The translations under genes and the position numbers were made by a program. This document shows, one piece after another, positions 36,634 to 46,100 of a DNA stretch of 64,000 nucleotides. The notes under the pieces were generated by a model that did no database searches, had not been told where the DNA came from, and worked only from the letters and a program-made list of their open reading frames with translations. Each line of letters begins with the position of its first letter. Within the stretch, counting starts at the first letter, position 1. This DNA comes from Lewinella sp. IMCC34191 (GTDB lineage Bacteria > Bacteroidota > Bacteroidia > Chitinophagales > Saprospiraceae): assembly GCF_003390935.1 (NCBI RefSeq), contig NZ_QNQZ01000017.1, positions 1 to 64,000 of the forward strand, in the 5' to 3' direction.

Positions 36634-39297
36634 ATGCCCCACTCACCGAGGAAATTCGATTTTGAGCAGGCCTTGCTCGACTGGCGCACTTTACACCTGC
36701 GCTCCGCCGCCCTGGAACCCGAACAGCTGGATGAGCTGGAGAGTAGCCTGCACGATCGCTACGAGGAAAATCTCATCAGGGGGATGGCGCCGGAGGAGGC
36801 TTTTGCCGCCGCCCGCGACCGCGTAAGTCCGGACCCGGCGGCTACCGGCCGGGAATTCAGCAAACTGAACCGCCTGCTACCGGGCAATCTGCGCATTGCC
36901 GTCCGCATGCTGTACCGCCGCTGGGGCTACAACCTGATCAACTTCGCCTGCCTGGCCGCCGGCATCTTTACCGTGGCGCTGGCCGTACTCTATCTGAACT
37001 ACGAGACCGGCTACGACCGCTTCGTGCCCGACGCCGACCGCAAGTACCGCGTAGGGCGGATTTACCGCTCACAGGGCTATAGCATAGTGGGCTTCCCCCG
37101 CTTCTTCGAGACCACCGGCGAGGAACAACTGCGGCAACTCGAGGGCATCCGGGGATTCCGTGGCGTACGCTCCGCCACCCAGTTCATGACCTACCCGGAC
37201 CCAACGTACGTTACCGTCGAACGGCGGAAGCTCCCCGTTGCCGATGTGTTGGAAACGAATACCCCGGAAAGCTTCCTCGACTATTTCGGCTGGTCGTTCC
37301 TACAGGGAAATACGGAAAGCTTCGCCGGCCAACCGAATACGGCCCTGCTGACCGCCTCCCTGGCCGAGCGTTACTTTGGTGCCGACTGGCGCGGCGCGAG
37401 CGTCCTGGGTCGGGAGCTAACGATTGATACCATCATCTACAAGATTGCCGGCGTGCTCGAAGACGTGCCCGCGGATGCCCATTTCACCTTCAGCCTGGCC
37501 CTGCACCGCGACCGCATCGATTACTGGGGAAGCCGGCTCTACGTGGAGGTGGAGCCAACGGTCGACCCCGAGGCCCTGAGCCGCCGGTTGAATGCGGACA
37601 TCGGTCGGATCGACCCTTCGCTGGCGGGCGACGAACTCTTCGGGGGGCTGGTCCTGCAATCTCTGCCATCACTCCACCTGGGATCGGACTTGCTGTACGA
37701 AATGAAGCCACCGGGTGACGTCCGCTATCTGTACATCATCGGAATTATCGCGCTGGTGGTGCTCCTGCTGACCATCAGCAACTACACCAACCTGGCCATG
37801 GCCATGAACGCGGGGCGGGGCCGGGAGATCGGCATGCGCAAGCTCTTCGGCGCGCGACGGGGCCAGGTGGCGGGTCAGTTCGTACTGGAGGCGGTGGTAA
37901 TGAGCTTGCTTACCGTGCCGGTTGTCCTGCTGGCTTTGTGGTTGATCCTGCCCGTCTTTAACGCCCTTATGGACACGGCGATTGCCGAAAACGCCTGGTC
38001 GCGGCCGGACCTCTGGAGTGTCATCCTGGGAATTGGTGTAGGGGTTGGATTGTTGGCCAGCATCTATCCGGCGCTGGTACTGTCGGGCCGCCAGCCGCTG
38101 CAGCTACTACGGGGCAATACGGCCGGCCGGGGCGGGAGTAAACTGACCCTGCGGAAGGGGATCGTGGGACTTCAATTCGCCCTCCTGATCGGACTGTGCA
38201 GCGCCACGCTGATCGTGAACCGACAATTTCGCTTCCTGCAGGAAAAGAATCTCGGATACACCCGCGATGGCGTACTGTACGTCAATATGGACGGTGACAG
38301 CACCCGCTTTGCCACCTTCCAGCGGGAAGTAAGCCGGCTGCCCGGGGTGGAGGCGGTCGGGGCCGACGGCTATATGGGCGGGCAACCCTATAACCAGACC
38401 ACTTATAATCTGGATGGCACTACCGAGGTCTACGACGATGCGTACCTGGTGGAAATGAGCACCGCATCGGCCGAACTACTCGGTTTGCAAACCTCGATTG
38501 CACTGGTTAGTGACGGTCCTGCCTCCCGTACGCTCATCAACGAAACGTTGGCCGAGCGGCTGGCGGCGCGCGAAAACCTGAAGCCCACGGAACTGATAGG
38601 AAGAATGCTAATCACGGAACCGGAATACAGCGACGAGGAGACCGGGCAAGTCGGGTTTCCGGTGACGATCGCGGGTACCTTCGCCGATATCAATATGTTT
38701 AGCCTGCGGAATCGGGTCGATCCCATGATCCTGACGCTGCGCCCGTCGCCCCGCTATGTGTACTGGGCCGCGGTGCGCTTCGAGGGGGCGGGGACGGCCG
38801 AGGTGCGGGAGTCGGTGCGCGGGGTATATGAATCGTTATTCCCGGATCGCACGTTTCGCGCCCGCCTGTTATCCGGCAACCTCCGCGAGCTCTATCGCGC
38901 GGAGGAGCGGATCTCGCGCCTGAGCATATTCTTTAGTCTGGTGGCCTTCGGAGTGGCGGCCATCGGCCTGGTAGCGCTGACGGCCTACCTGACTACGCTG
39001 AAAAGGCGGGAGATCGGGATCCGCAAGATTCTCGGTGCCTCTACCCTGTCGCTGCTGCGGCGGTTCAACGGGGAATACTTACCGCTGCTGGGTGTAGCCC
39101 TGGTAGTGGCAGCTCCCCTGACCTTCCTGGCCCTATCGGCCTGGCTGGCGGGCTTTGCCTACCGTACGACGGTGAGTCCGTGGCTCTTCCTGCTGGCCGG
39201 TCTGGTCACGTTGGTGATTACCGTAGTGGCGGTCAGTCTTACTACGCTGCGGGCCATCCGGAGCGTACCGGCGGAAGTATTGCGGGATAATGGGTAA
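36634..39297 (+). CDS. FtsX-like ABC transporter permease with N-terminal prefix domain
   Basis: An 887-aa permease. Residues about 10-75 form a soluble helical prefix domain (E-E-A-F-A-A-A-R) typical of permeases encoded beside PadR genes. Then come two FtsX/MacB units: helix at about 95-112, a MacB-like periplasmic domain, three helices between about 365 and 480, another helix near 510, a second periplasmic domain, and three closing helices (about 770-875). Motifs K-L-F-G-A and R-K-I-L-G-A mark the coupling helices. A copy of the 16-bp dispersed element lies inside the prefix domain coding sequence. Last gene of the operon. Confidence 0.88.
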   Translation: MPHSPRKFDFEQALLDWRTLHLRSAALEPEQLDELESSLHDRYEENLIRGMAPEEAFAAARDRVSPDPAATGREFSKLNRLLPGNLRIAVRMLYRRWGYNLINFACLAAGIFTVALAVLYLNYETGYDRFVPDADRKYRVGRIYRSQGYSIVGFPRFFETTGEEQLRQLEGIRGFRGVRSATQFMTYPDPTYVTVERRKLPVADVLETNTPESFLDYFGWSFLQGNTESFAGQPNTALLTASLAERYFGADWRGASVLGRELTIDTIIYKIAGVLEDVPADAHFTFSLALHRDRIDYWGSRLYVEVEPTVDPEALSRRLNADIGRIDPSLAGDELFGGLVLQSLPSLHLGSDLLYEMKPPGDVRYLYIIGIIALVVLLLTISNYTNLAMAMNAGRGREIGMRKLFGARRGQVAGQFVLEAVVMSLLTVPVVLLALWLILPVFNALMDTAIAENAWSRPDLWSVILGIGVGVGLLASIYPALVLSGRQPLQLLRGNTAGRGGSKLTLRKGIVGLQFALLIGLCSATLIVNRQFRFLQEKNLGYTRDGVLYVNMDGDSTRFATFQREVSRLPGVEAVGADGYMGGQPYNQTTYNLDGTTEVYDDAYLVEMSTASAELLGLQTSIALVSDGPASRTLINETLAERLAARENLKPTELIGRMLITEPEYSDEETGQVGFPVTIAGTFADINMFSLRNRVDPMILTLRPSPRYVYWAAVRFEGAGTAEVRESVRGVYESLFPDRTFRARLLSGNLRELYRAEERISRLSIFFSLVAFGVAAIGLVALTAYLTTLKRREIGIRKILGASTLSLLRRFNGEYLPLLGVALVVAAPLTFLALSAWLAGFAYRTTVSPWLFLLAGLVTLVITVVAVSLTTLRAIRSVPAEVLRDNG
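36695..36710 (-). repeat. Copy of the 16-bp element inside a coding sequence
   Basis: ACCTGCGCTCCGCCGC within codons 21-26 of the permease, where it encodes part of H-L-R-S-A-A-L. The sequence is identical to the intergenic copies, so it is either an insertion tolerated by the reading frame or a chance match. Confidence 0.65.
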
Positions 39298-39393
39298 AAT
39301 CCCTGCTCGCAAGTCACTCATGCGGGTATCGCGGAGGCGGTTAAGAAAGCCTATGCCTGATTGCGATGACCCCCTATTTGGTGTGTCTGGAGG

Positions 39394-39618
39394 CTACGAT
39401 TCTACGCTGACCAGAGCAGCCAGATCCGCATCTGTTTGCCGACCGAGAACGGATTGTTCGACTTGCTTAGCGGGATAGGGCTTTCTTAAGATGGGCCGAG
39501 GTTCTTCCACCGGTGAGTCATCATCTTCATAGCACCCGGGGACGAGCGCAATAAAGGAGATCAGGCAGTAGAATAGCAGGATCAACTGCCCCTTGTAGGG
39601 TTCAGATCGAGATTTCAC
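39394..39618 (-). CDS. Small lipoprotein, 74 aa
   Basis: Signal sequence (LILLFYCLISFIALVPGC) with a lipobox and an acidic start of the mature part (Y-E-D-D-D-S-P-V-E-E). The mature region is only about 45 residues with no recognised motif. It shares the G-C-Y-x-D-D-D start with the lipoprotein at 23036. Plausible real gene, but short. Confidence 0.5.
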   Translation of the reverse strand: MKSRSEPYKGQLILLFYCLISFIALVPGCYEDDDSPVEEPRPILRKPYPAKQVEQSVLGRQTDADLAALVSVES

Positions 39619-40131
39619 GAGAGATAAGGTCTAATCCTAAAATGAGGCGTAGTTCGCCAGGGTTTCAAGCTACATTCAATATAAAGTTAAGATTTACGTC
39701 TTGAATTAAGCCAACTTTAGCCCCATAATTTGTCTGTTTTTCTTACATAATTTTACTTCACATGTGTAAACACCGGGGCCGGTATTGCCGTTTGGAAGTG
39801 CTTGAATCGGTAATAATTGATTAGCCGGAAAGCAATATCAGGTATCGCTCATTTATTGAGATTGCAATATCAGCTGAATACACATTTATATCATTTGATA
39901 TATAATAAGTCTGATATTTATTTCCCGTTTGATTTTATGCAGACTGTAGAATAATTTGCAGTTGGAGTAAGCCATTGAGACGACGGGCATATTTGCTCGA
40001 AATGCTTGAATTGGTCGGGAAACAGGAAATCGACTTGGCCATACAGGTCTTGGAGCCCGGCATTATGAAACCTGATTCAGGCATTTCTCCAAGCGAGTTT
40101 CCCGTATGTTCCATTCCATTGGTAGCGATTC
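39619..40131. other. AT-rich gap without a supported gene
   Basis: The stretch 39640-39960 is visibly AT-rich compared with its surroundings and contains the palindrome TATATCATTTGATATA (39887-39902). Positions 39975-40130 hold a short plus-strand frame that I cannot assign. No tRNA, terminator or IS end was found. Confidence 0.4.
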
Positions 40132-40662
40132 TCAGGCTCTCGTCAGGAAGTATTCGGCTATGCGCAGACCCACGAACAGGATAAAGGAAAGCGTACCGAT
40201 AAGCAGTGCCCTTTTGCTGAATTTCAGCTCCGGCCCCTGCCATAAGGCCCGTATAGCGTTCACCACCTGCTCCCTCCGGAGGATCAAGATCAGCAGCACG
40301 GAAAACTGATAGACCAAAGCGGCCCGCAAGGCACCGCTATGCACCTCGTAAAAAATGTCTTGCAGAATGATATTGACCAGGACAACCGAAACCAGCAGGC
40401 ATCCAAACAGCCGCAGACGCGGAATCAGCAAGAGGACACCACCGGTGATCTCGAGCGCCCCCAACACTAGGGCGAAAGCCGGCGAGTAGCCGTAAAAGGC
40501 CCACATCAATTGCATACCGGTCATCTCGGAAACCAGCACCTCCTTCGCCGATGCGCCCTCAAACTGTATCCACTTACCTGCACCGTACACCAGCATGCCG
40601 AAGGCGGCCAGGTAGGCAAAGGCATTTTCAATGATGAGTCTGCGCTCCGCGGGATTGATCAT
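40132..40662 (-). CDS. DoxX-like integral membrane protein, 176 aa
   Basis: Five or so hydrophobic segments (about 14-30, 55-80, 84-101, 111-128, 152-170) and the motif G-A-G-K-W-I-Q-F-E near 27 followed by E-I-T-G-G-V-L-L-L-I-P-R-L-R near 71 resemble DoxX/SURF4-type membrane proteins. These are linked to redox or quinone functions in a few cases. Nothing in the neighbourhood adds to that. Confidence 0.65.
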   Translation of the reverse strand: MINPAERRLIIENAFAYLAAFGMLVYGAGKWIQFEGASAKEVLVSEMTGMQLMWAFYGYSPAFALVLGALEITGGVLLLIPRLRLFGCLLVSVVLVNIILQDIFYEVHSGALRAALVYQFSVLLILILRREQVVNAIRALWQGPELKFSKRALLIGTLSFILFVGLRIAEYFLTRA

Positions 40663-41348
40663 GGGATGAAATAGCTGATTGTAGCGATCAATGAGGACGG
40701 GGGAAGATCAAAAGCGTTGCCCGGCTATGATCCACGGATTTTATCCAGGAATTGCTCTTGTGCTGCGCACTGGGGCCGGGGTTGGAGCAAGTTGGGGCGA
40801 AGCAACATCCGTGGCGCATATATCTCACGAAAGTAAAGGGTAGCGGTTACTCTGGCGGTGTTGGGCTGTACCGGGAGTGGAATTTTTCGGCGTGTGCATT
40901 AGAGAGAAATAAGGGAAGTCAGCGGAGGTGAAACGGCCGGACCGAACAGACGGCTCCTCTGAGTGGGTGGGAGAACCCACCCGGCCGCCGCCGCACTGGC
41001 TCCCCCCGCTCCGCCATACCACCGCCCACGCCGGTGGCCTTTCCCACCGCGGCAGGAAAGCGGTCGGAGGAGGGGTTAACGGATTGTCCACCGGCATACC
41101 GAGCGGTACCGGATTCGATACGGGGGACGATCTATGTACGCTATCTGGATTTGCCGACGGAACTGGTGGATGCGAAAAAGTGTCGTGTGATCGATCTCCG
41201 GCGACGTACCGTAAACTTAGTGCATTTGTGAATAAGAAACAAAATATTTTTAATATACCTGTCTACAAAAATTTGTTTATCCTGCGCCCCGCCGCCCAAG
41301 TCCATTGAATAATATTCCCTACCTTCGCCGCAACACCAAGCACCTTGC
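40663..41348. other. Intergenic stretch before parA
   Basis: No supported gene in 686 bases. It contains a G-rich hairpin (GGGTGGG-AGAA-CCCACCC, 40965-40982), an element copy at 41276-41299, and a TACCTTCG box at about 41323-41330 that fits a weak -7 element for parA. Short frames here have no recognisable homologue. Confidence 0.45.
41276..41299 (-). repeat. Variant copy of the dispersed element (CCCC form)
   Basis: The core is TCCTGCGCCCCGCCGC, preceded by TTTA and followed by CCAA. The whole 24-base stretch is identical to the one inside the gene at 53126-53149, longer identity than the core alone. It lies about 55 bases before parA. Confidence 0.65.
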
Positions 41349-42152
41349 ATGGCAACTGTATTAAGCTTACTGAACCATAAAGGCGGGGTTGGGAAAACCA
41401 CCAGCGCCATCAACATCGGAGCCGGACTTGTAGAACTAGGAAAACGGGTATTACTCGTTGACCTGGACCCACAGGCGAACCTCACGCTGAGCCTCGGCAT
41501 CCCCCGGCAGTCGGTCACCATCTACGAGAGTATGATGGGCGAGTCCGATCTGGTCCCCTTCGAGGTCAAGCCCGGTTTTGACGTCGTCACCTCCAGCCTG
41601 GACCTGTCCAGCGCGGAAATGGAACTCGTCAACGAAGCCGGCCGGGAGTTCATCCTCCGGGAGCTTTTCGCCGCCGTGGATGAGGATTACGACTTCATCA
41701 TCATCGATTGCCCCCCGAGCCTGGGTCTGCTCACGCTCAATGCCCTGACCAGCAGCCAGCAGGTCATCATTCCGCTGCAGACCGAATTCCTGGCCATGCA
41801 GGGGCTCGCCAAGATCAAGCAGGTGATCCAGAAGGTAAAACTTCGCCTCAACAAGGAACTGCACATCAGCGGCGTACTGGCCACGATGTACGACCAGCGT
41901 AAAGTGCTGAACCGCGACGTCGTCGAGACGATCAAAAAGTACTTCGGCCCGCTCGTCTTCGAAACTTATATCCGGAATAACGTTTCCTTAGCGGAAGCAC
42001 CCTCGCAGGGACAGGATATCTTCACCTACAGCGGCTCCAGCAACGGCGCCAAGGACTACCTTAAGGTATGCAAGGAGATCATCGACAGGACGGATAATCC
42101 GATCCACACCCGGCCCCGCATGAAGGAGCAAACCGCAACGACCCCCCGCTAA
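41349..42152 (+). CDS. parA: ParA/Soj family ATPase
   Basis: A 267-aa ParA ATPase with the deviant Walker A KGGVGKTT near 11-18, L-L-V-D-L-D-P-Q-A-N-L near 36-46, and D-F-I-I-I-D-C-P-P-S-L-G near 115-126. It lacks the N-terminal DNA-binding domain of some plasmid ParA proteins, so it is the Soj/chromosomal type. It moves cargo (chromosome origins or protein clusters) over the nucleoid by ATP-dependent DNA binding. A small ribbon-helix-helix-like gene follows 10 bases downstream where parB would be expected. Confidence 0.9.
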   Translation: MATVLSLLNHKGGVGKTTSAINIGAGLVELGKRVLLVDLDPQANLTLSLGIPRQSVTIYESMMGESDLVPFEVKPGFDVVTSSLDLSSAEMELVNEAGREFILRELFAAVDEDYDFIIIDCPPSLGLLTLNALTSSQQVIIPLQTEFLAMQGLAKIKQVIQKVKLRLNKELHISGVLATMYDQRKVLNRDVVETIKKYFGPLVFETYIRNNVSLAEAPSQGQDIFTYSGSSNGAKDYLKVCKEIIDRTDNPIHTRPRMKEQTATTPR

Positions 42153-42162
42153 GCAACCCGAG

Positions 42163-42585
42163 ATGGCCAAGAAACGCTTTACCGACAATCTATCCGGACT
42201 CTTTGAGGACAACGACTACCTCATCGGCGACGACCCCATGGCCGTTTCGGAGGAAGTGGTGGACGTAGACGTTCCGGTCAAGACCAAGAAGGCCAAAAAG
42301 AAGATCACCAGCAAGAATTTCACGAAGAACCTCGACGTCTTCATCAGCGACGATAATCGCCGCAGCCGCAGCCGTCGCCGCAGTGGTCTCGACTACCTCA
42401 TCCGCAGCACCGTCCAGGACGACCCCGACCGCGAGCCCGACGAACCCGCCAAGCCCGAAACCAAGCGCGTCACCCTCGTCTTCAACAAAGAACACCTCGT
42501 CACCCTCAAGGAAGAAGCCAAGGAACGCAAGATGTACCTCAAGGACGTCGTGCAGGAAATGGTAGCCAAGTACCTAGAAGGCTAG
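42163..42585 (+). CDS. ParA-linked basic protein with ribbon-helix-helix-like C-terminus
   Basis: A 140-aa highly charged protein. The first 90 residues are acidic then lysine/arginine-rich (K-K-A-K-K-K-I, R-R-S-R-S-R-R-R-S), likely disordered. The last 40 residues (K-R-V-T-L-V-F-N-K-E-H, L-K-E-E-A-K-E-R-K, L-K-D-V-V-Q-E-M-V-A-K-Y-L) have one strand and two helices as in ribbon-helix-helix DNA-binding domains. As the second gene of the operon it is probably the centromere-binding or cargo adaptor partner of ParA. No typical ParB domain is present. Confidence 0.75.
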   Translation: MAKKRFTDNLSGLFEDNDYLIGDDPMAVSEEVVDVDVPVKTKKAKKKITSKNFTKNLDVFISDDNRRSRSRRRSGLDYLIRSTVQDDPDREPDEPAKPETKRVTLVFNKEHLVTLKEEAKERKMYLKDVVQEMVAKYLEG

Positions 42586-42624
42586 GTTGTAAGTCTGTAA
42601 GTTCTTTGGTCTTTTAAAGGGTTT

Positions 42625-42640
42625 GCGGCGGAGCGCAGGT
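42625..42640 (+). repeat. Copy of the 16-bp dispersed element
   Basis: GCGGCGGAGCGCAGGT preceded by GTTT and followed by AATT, about 40 bases after the stop codon of the ParA partner gene. Confidence 0.75.
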
Positions 42641-42727
42641 AATTAAGCCATTCTAGTTCCCGCATAGCTCAATTATTCTCCCGCTCCTTCCACGAGGCAG
42701 CTATCCGCCAATTTATCCTTTGATCTC

Positions 42728-43030
42728 CCCTCCCCCTCGAGCGGAGCCGTGCGGCAGCCATTCCCCAATTCAGCTACTCACTAATCCACTCCTCCCCACG
42801 AGCGAAGCGAGCAGGGCACCACCCTTTACCCCTTAACTCCCTATCCCCCTTACCCCTTCCTCCAAAAGCCACGCGGCAGCCATTCCCTAATTCAGCTACG
42901 CACTAATCCACCCCTCCCCACGAGCGAAGCGAGCAGAGCCACCACCCTTTACCCCTTAACCCCCTATCCCCCTTACCCCTTCCTCCAAAAGCCACGCGGC
43001 AGCCATTCACCAATTCGCTGATTCACCCAT
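42728..43030. repeat. Tandem repeat of about 122 bp (two and a half copies)
   Basis: The word CACGAGCGAAGCGAGCAG occurs at 42797 and 42919, 122 bases apart, and the intervening sequence is closely repeated, including GCGGCAGCCATTC and runs of CCCTTTACCCCTTAAC. A partial copy precedes the first. Inverted relatives are at 46740-47010. The whole 42641-43159 stretch has no gene. A possible -7 element TATCTTGC lies near 43094. Confidence 0.85.
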
Positions 43031-43159
43031 TCACACCTTCCTTCCCCCCGACCAAATCGAAGTTAAGGCCTAACCTATCGCGGGCAATTCCGTTATCTTG
43101 CTTGACGGCCTGCTCTCACGTGCGGGATGCGGCCGGACAAACGATGTAAACGGTCTTCC

Positions 43160-46100
43160 ATGCGTATTCTTCTTTTCTTGCTCGTTTGCTGCGCCACTTC
43201 GGTTTTGCCGGCCCAAACTTCCCGCGTGGAGTTCGGGAAGAACCGTGTGCAGTATCACAATGATTTTGACAACTGGGAGAAGTACGAATCGGATAATTTC
43301 ATCACCTACTGGTACGGTAACAACCAGGGCATCGGGCAGGCGGTCGTGCAGTTTGCGGAGTACGACTTCGCCTACATTCAAAAGATGCTGGAGAGCCGGC
43401 TGAACGAGAAAGTACAGCTGATCACCTATCAGGACATCACCGACGTCAAGCAAAGTAATATCGGAAACGAGGAGGTATTCGAGTTGACGGGCAATCAATC
43501 GCTGACGACGAATACCAGCTACCTGTCGGGTACCCAAGCTAAATTTTTGGGCAACAAGGCTTTCGTCTACTTCAACGGAGATCATACCGACCTGCGGCGC
43601 CAGGTACGCGAGGCGATGGCCAGTGTGTACATCGAGCAGTTGCTTTACGGCTCTACCGTACAGGAAGTAGTGCAGAATGCGGTGTTGCTGAATTTACCGA
43701 CCTGGTTCAAGCCCGGGCTGGTAGGCTACCTGGGGCAAGACTGGAGCTCCGAGCTTGATGACCAGCTGCGCGACATCCTCGCCACCGGTGAGTACGATGA
43801 TTTCGACGACCTGGCTGCGGACTATCCGCGCTTGGCCGGTCATTCCATGTGGTACTACATCGCGGAGAACCTGGGACGGCCTACCGTCTCTAATCTGCTG
43901 TATCTCACACGCATCAACCGATCCGTAGAAAACGGCTTCCTGTACGTACTCGGAAGCAATTACGAAACGGTGCTCTACAACTGGCAAGAGTTCTACCTGA
44001 ACCGCTACAATGAAGATAGCCGGGGCCGGAGCCTTCCCACGGAAGGGGTGCTGGAAGTAAAGAATAAAAAACAGCTTCCGGTTACCCAGTTGAAAGTGAG
44101 CCCCGACGGCCAGCGCGTGGCATACGTGCTCAACGAGATTGGCAAATACAAAGTCTATTTACAGGATGTGAATACCGGCGAGCGGAAGATGTTGCTCAAA
44201 GGTGGCCAGCGCAACCTGTTGCAGGCGACGGACTACGCCTACCCGATCATCGACTTTTCGCCCACCAACCAGGAATTGGCGATAATGTATGAGTTCCGCG
44301 ATCAGCCGAAACTGATGCTCTACGACCTCAATACCGGTAAATCGACAACGGACATCCTGGGCATTCGCCTGGATCGGGTACTCAGCATGAAATACGCCGA
44401 CCCGAGTAACTTTCTGATCACGGCCATCGCGAACGGATTCAGCGACGTCTACCGCTACCTTCCCGCATCGCGTCAGGCGGTGAATATTACCAACGACCAT
44501 TGGGATGACCTGGACGCCACCCCGGTCAATGTAAAGGGACGTCGCGGTGTGGTGTTTGCCAGCAATCGTCCGGACACGTCTCTGCTGGCCACCCGGCTCG
44601 ATACGCTCTTGCCCATCGACCATTTCGACCTTTTCTACTACGATCTGGAGAATACGCCGGGAGAACTGGTTCGCATAACGAATACCCCGCTCGCGGATGA
44701 GCGACAGCCCGCCCCGATTGACGACGAGCATTTTGCCTACCTCAGCGATGCCAACGGCATTTATAATCGCTACCAGGCGCACCTGGAAACCTACCTCGAT
44801 CATTACGAGCAGACGATCTACCTGCCGGACGGCACGGAAATCGTAATGCATGGTGATTCCGTCCTGGAAGCCCTCGACACCATGGAGGTCGATTCCATCG
44901 TCATTAACCCCATCTATAAAGAGCGGGCCATCACGGAGGCAATGACCGACTATGCGACCAACATTCTCAAGTTGGATGGTAGTCAGACGATCAATGTCGG
45001 AGTGGAAAGCTACATCGACCAGGGGACGACCTACATCCGCCGCTTTAACTTCGACACCACTGCTGCCCGGAACCTGACGCCCACGGCCTACCGCCGCCGT
45101 AGCTACCAAGCCGCCGGACAAATCGTACCGCAATTCACCAACCAGGTGAAGCGGCCCCAGGACGGCATCATGCGTCCGAATAAGATCAATCCGGAAAACA
45201 GCCTCAACGACGAAGGGCTGCTGTTCCAAACCCGTTTTGAGGACACGGTCGCCCCGCCCCCCGTAGAGGAGGTCCCCGAAGATATTCTAGCGGAACCCGA
45301 AACCACCGACGTTCAGGGTATACCCGCGGCACGGCCGGATTCGACCGGCACCCGCCCCCCGCTGACGGTAGTCGGCCGGGATCGGCAGCGACGGAGCCCC
45401 GGTTCCATCTTTCAGGGAGAGCGCCCGGTTGCGGAACTAAACCGCATCTATCGGTTCCGCCCGGGCCAGGTCACCTCCTACCGGACCACCTTCCGCGTAA
45501 ATTACGTGAAGACGACGGTCGACAACGAGCCACTCTTCAACGGCATGAACGTGCTGGTGGCCAATCCCGACGGCTACACGCAGCAACCGGTCGGCATCCT
45601 GCTCAAGGGGAACGTAACGGATCTGCTGGAAGACTACAGCATCACGGGTGGCGTGCGGATCCCCACTAGCTTCAACGGTACCGAATACTTCCTTACCGGC
45701 TCCGACCTCAAGCACCGCCTCGACCGAACCTATACTTTCTACCGTCGTAACCGGCGGACGCAGCAGGGCACCTACACCAACTCCTTCTTCGACCGCCCCC
45801 GGCTCGTCGAGGAAAACACCCTGATGGCCCAGTACGGCGTACGCTATCCGCTGGACATCTTCCGCAGCGTACGGGCGACCGGGACTATCCGCCGCGACCG
45901 CGTCCAGACCCTGCCGACGGAACTGGCCGCCCTCCAGAGCGAACCGCTCAGCACCGAGCGGGTAGGATTACGATTGGAATACGTCTTCGATAACACGCTG
46001 ATCCTGGGCACCAACCTCCGGATGGGCACCCGCTATAAATTCTATGGGGAGGTATTTAAAAGCTTTAACCTTTCCTTCGACGAGGGCTTCGATTCCCAGT

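Noticed and set aside
40635-40650. Possible twelfth copy of the 16-bp element (CTGCGCTCCGCGGG)
   Set aside because: Only part of the core matches and it lies within the start of the DoxX-like coding sequence, so it may be a chance match.
40965-40982. G-rich hairpin GGGTGGG-AGAA-CCCACCC as a terminator
   Set aside because: No T run follows it and no gene ends nearby on either strand in the right orientation.
41034-41231. 65-codon frame upstream of parA
   Set aside because: No start signal and no recognisable sequence; lies in a gap with other nonsense frames.
44159-45229. 356-codon minus-strand frame inside the large propeller gene
   Set aside because: Antisense shadow of a coding sequence with clear domains; no signal or motif on the minus strand.
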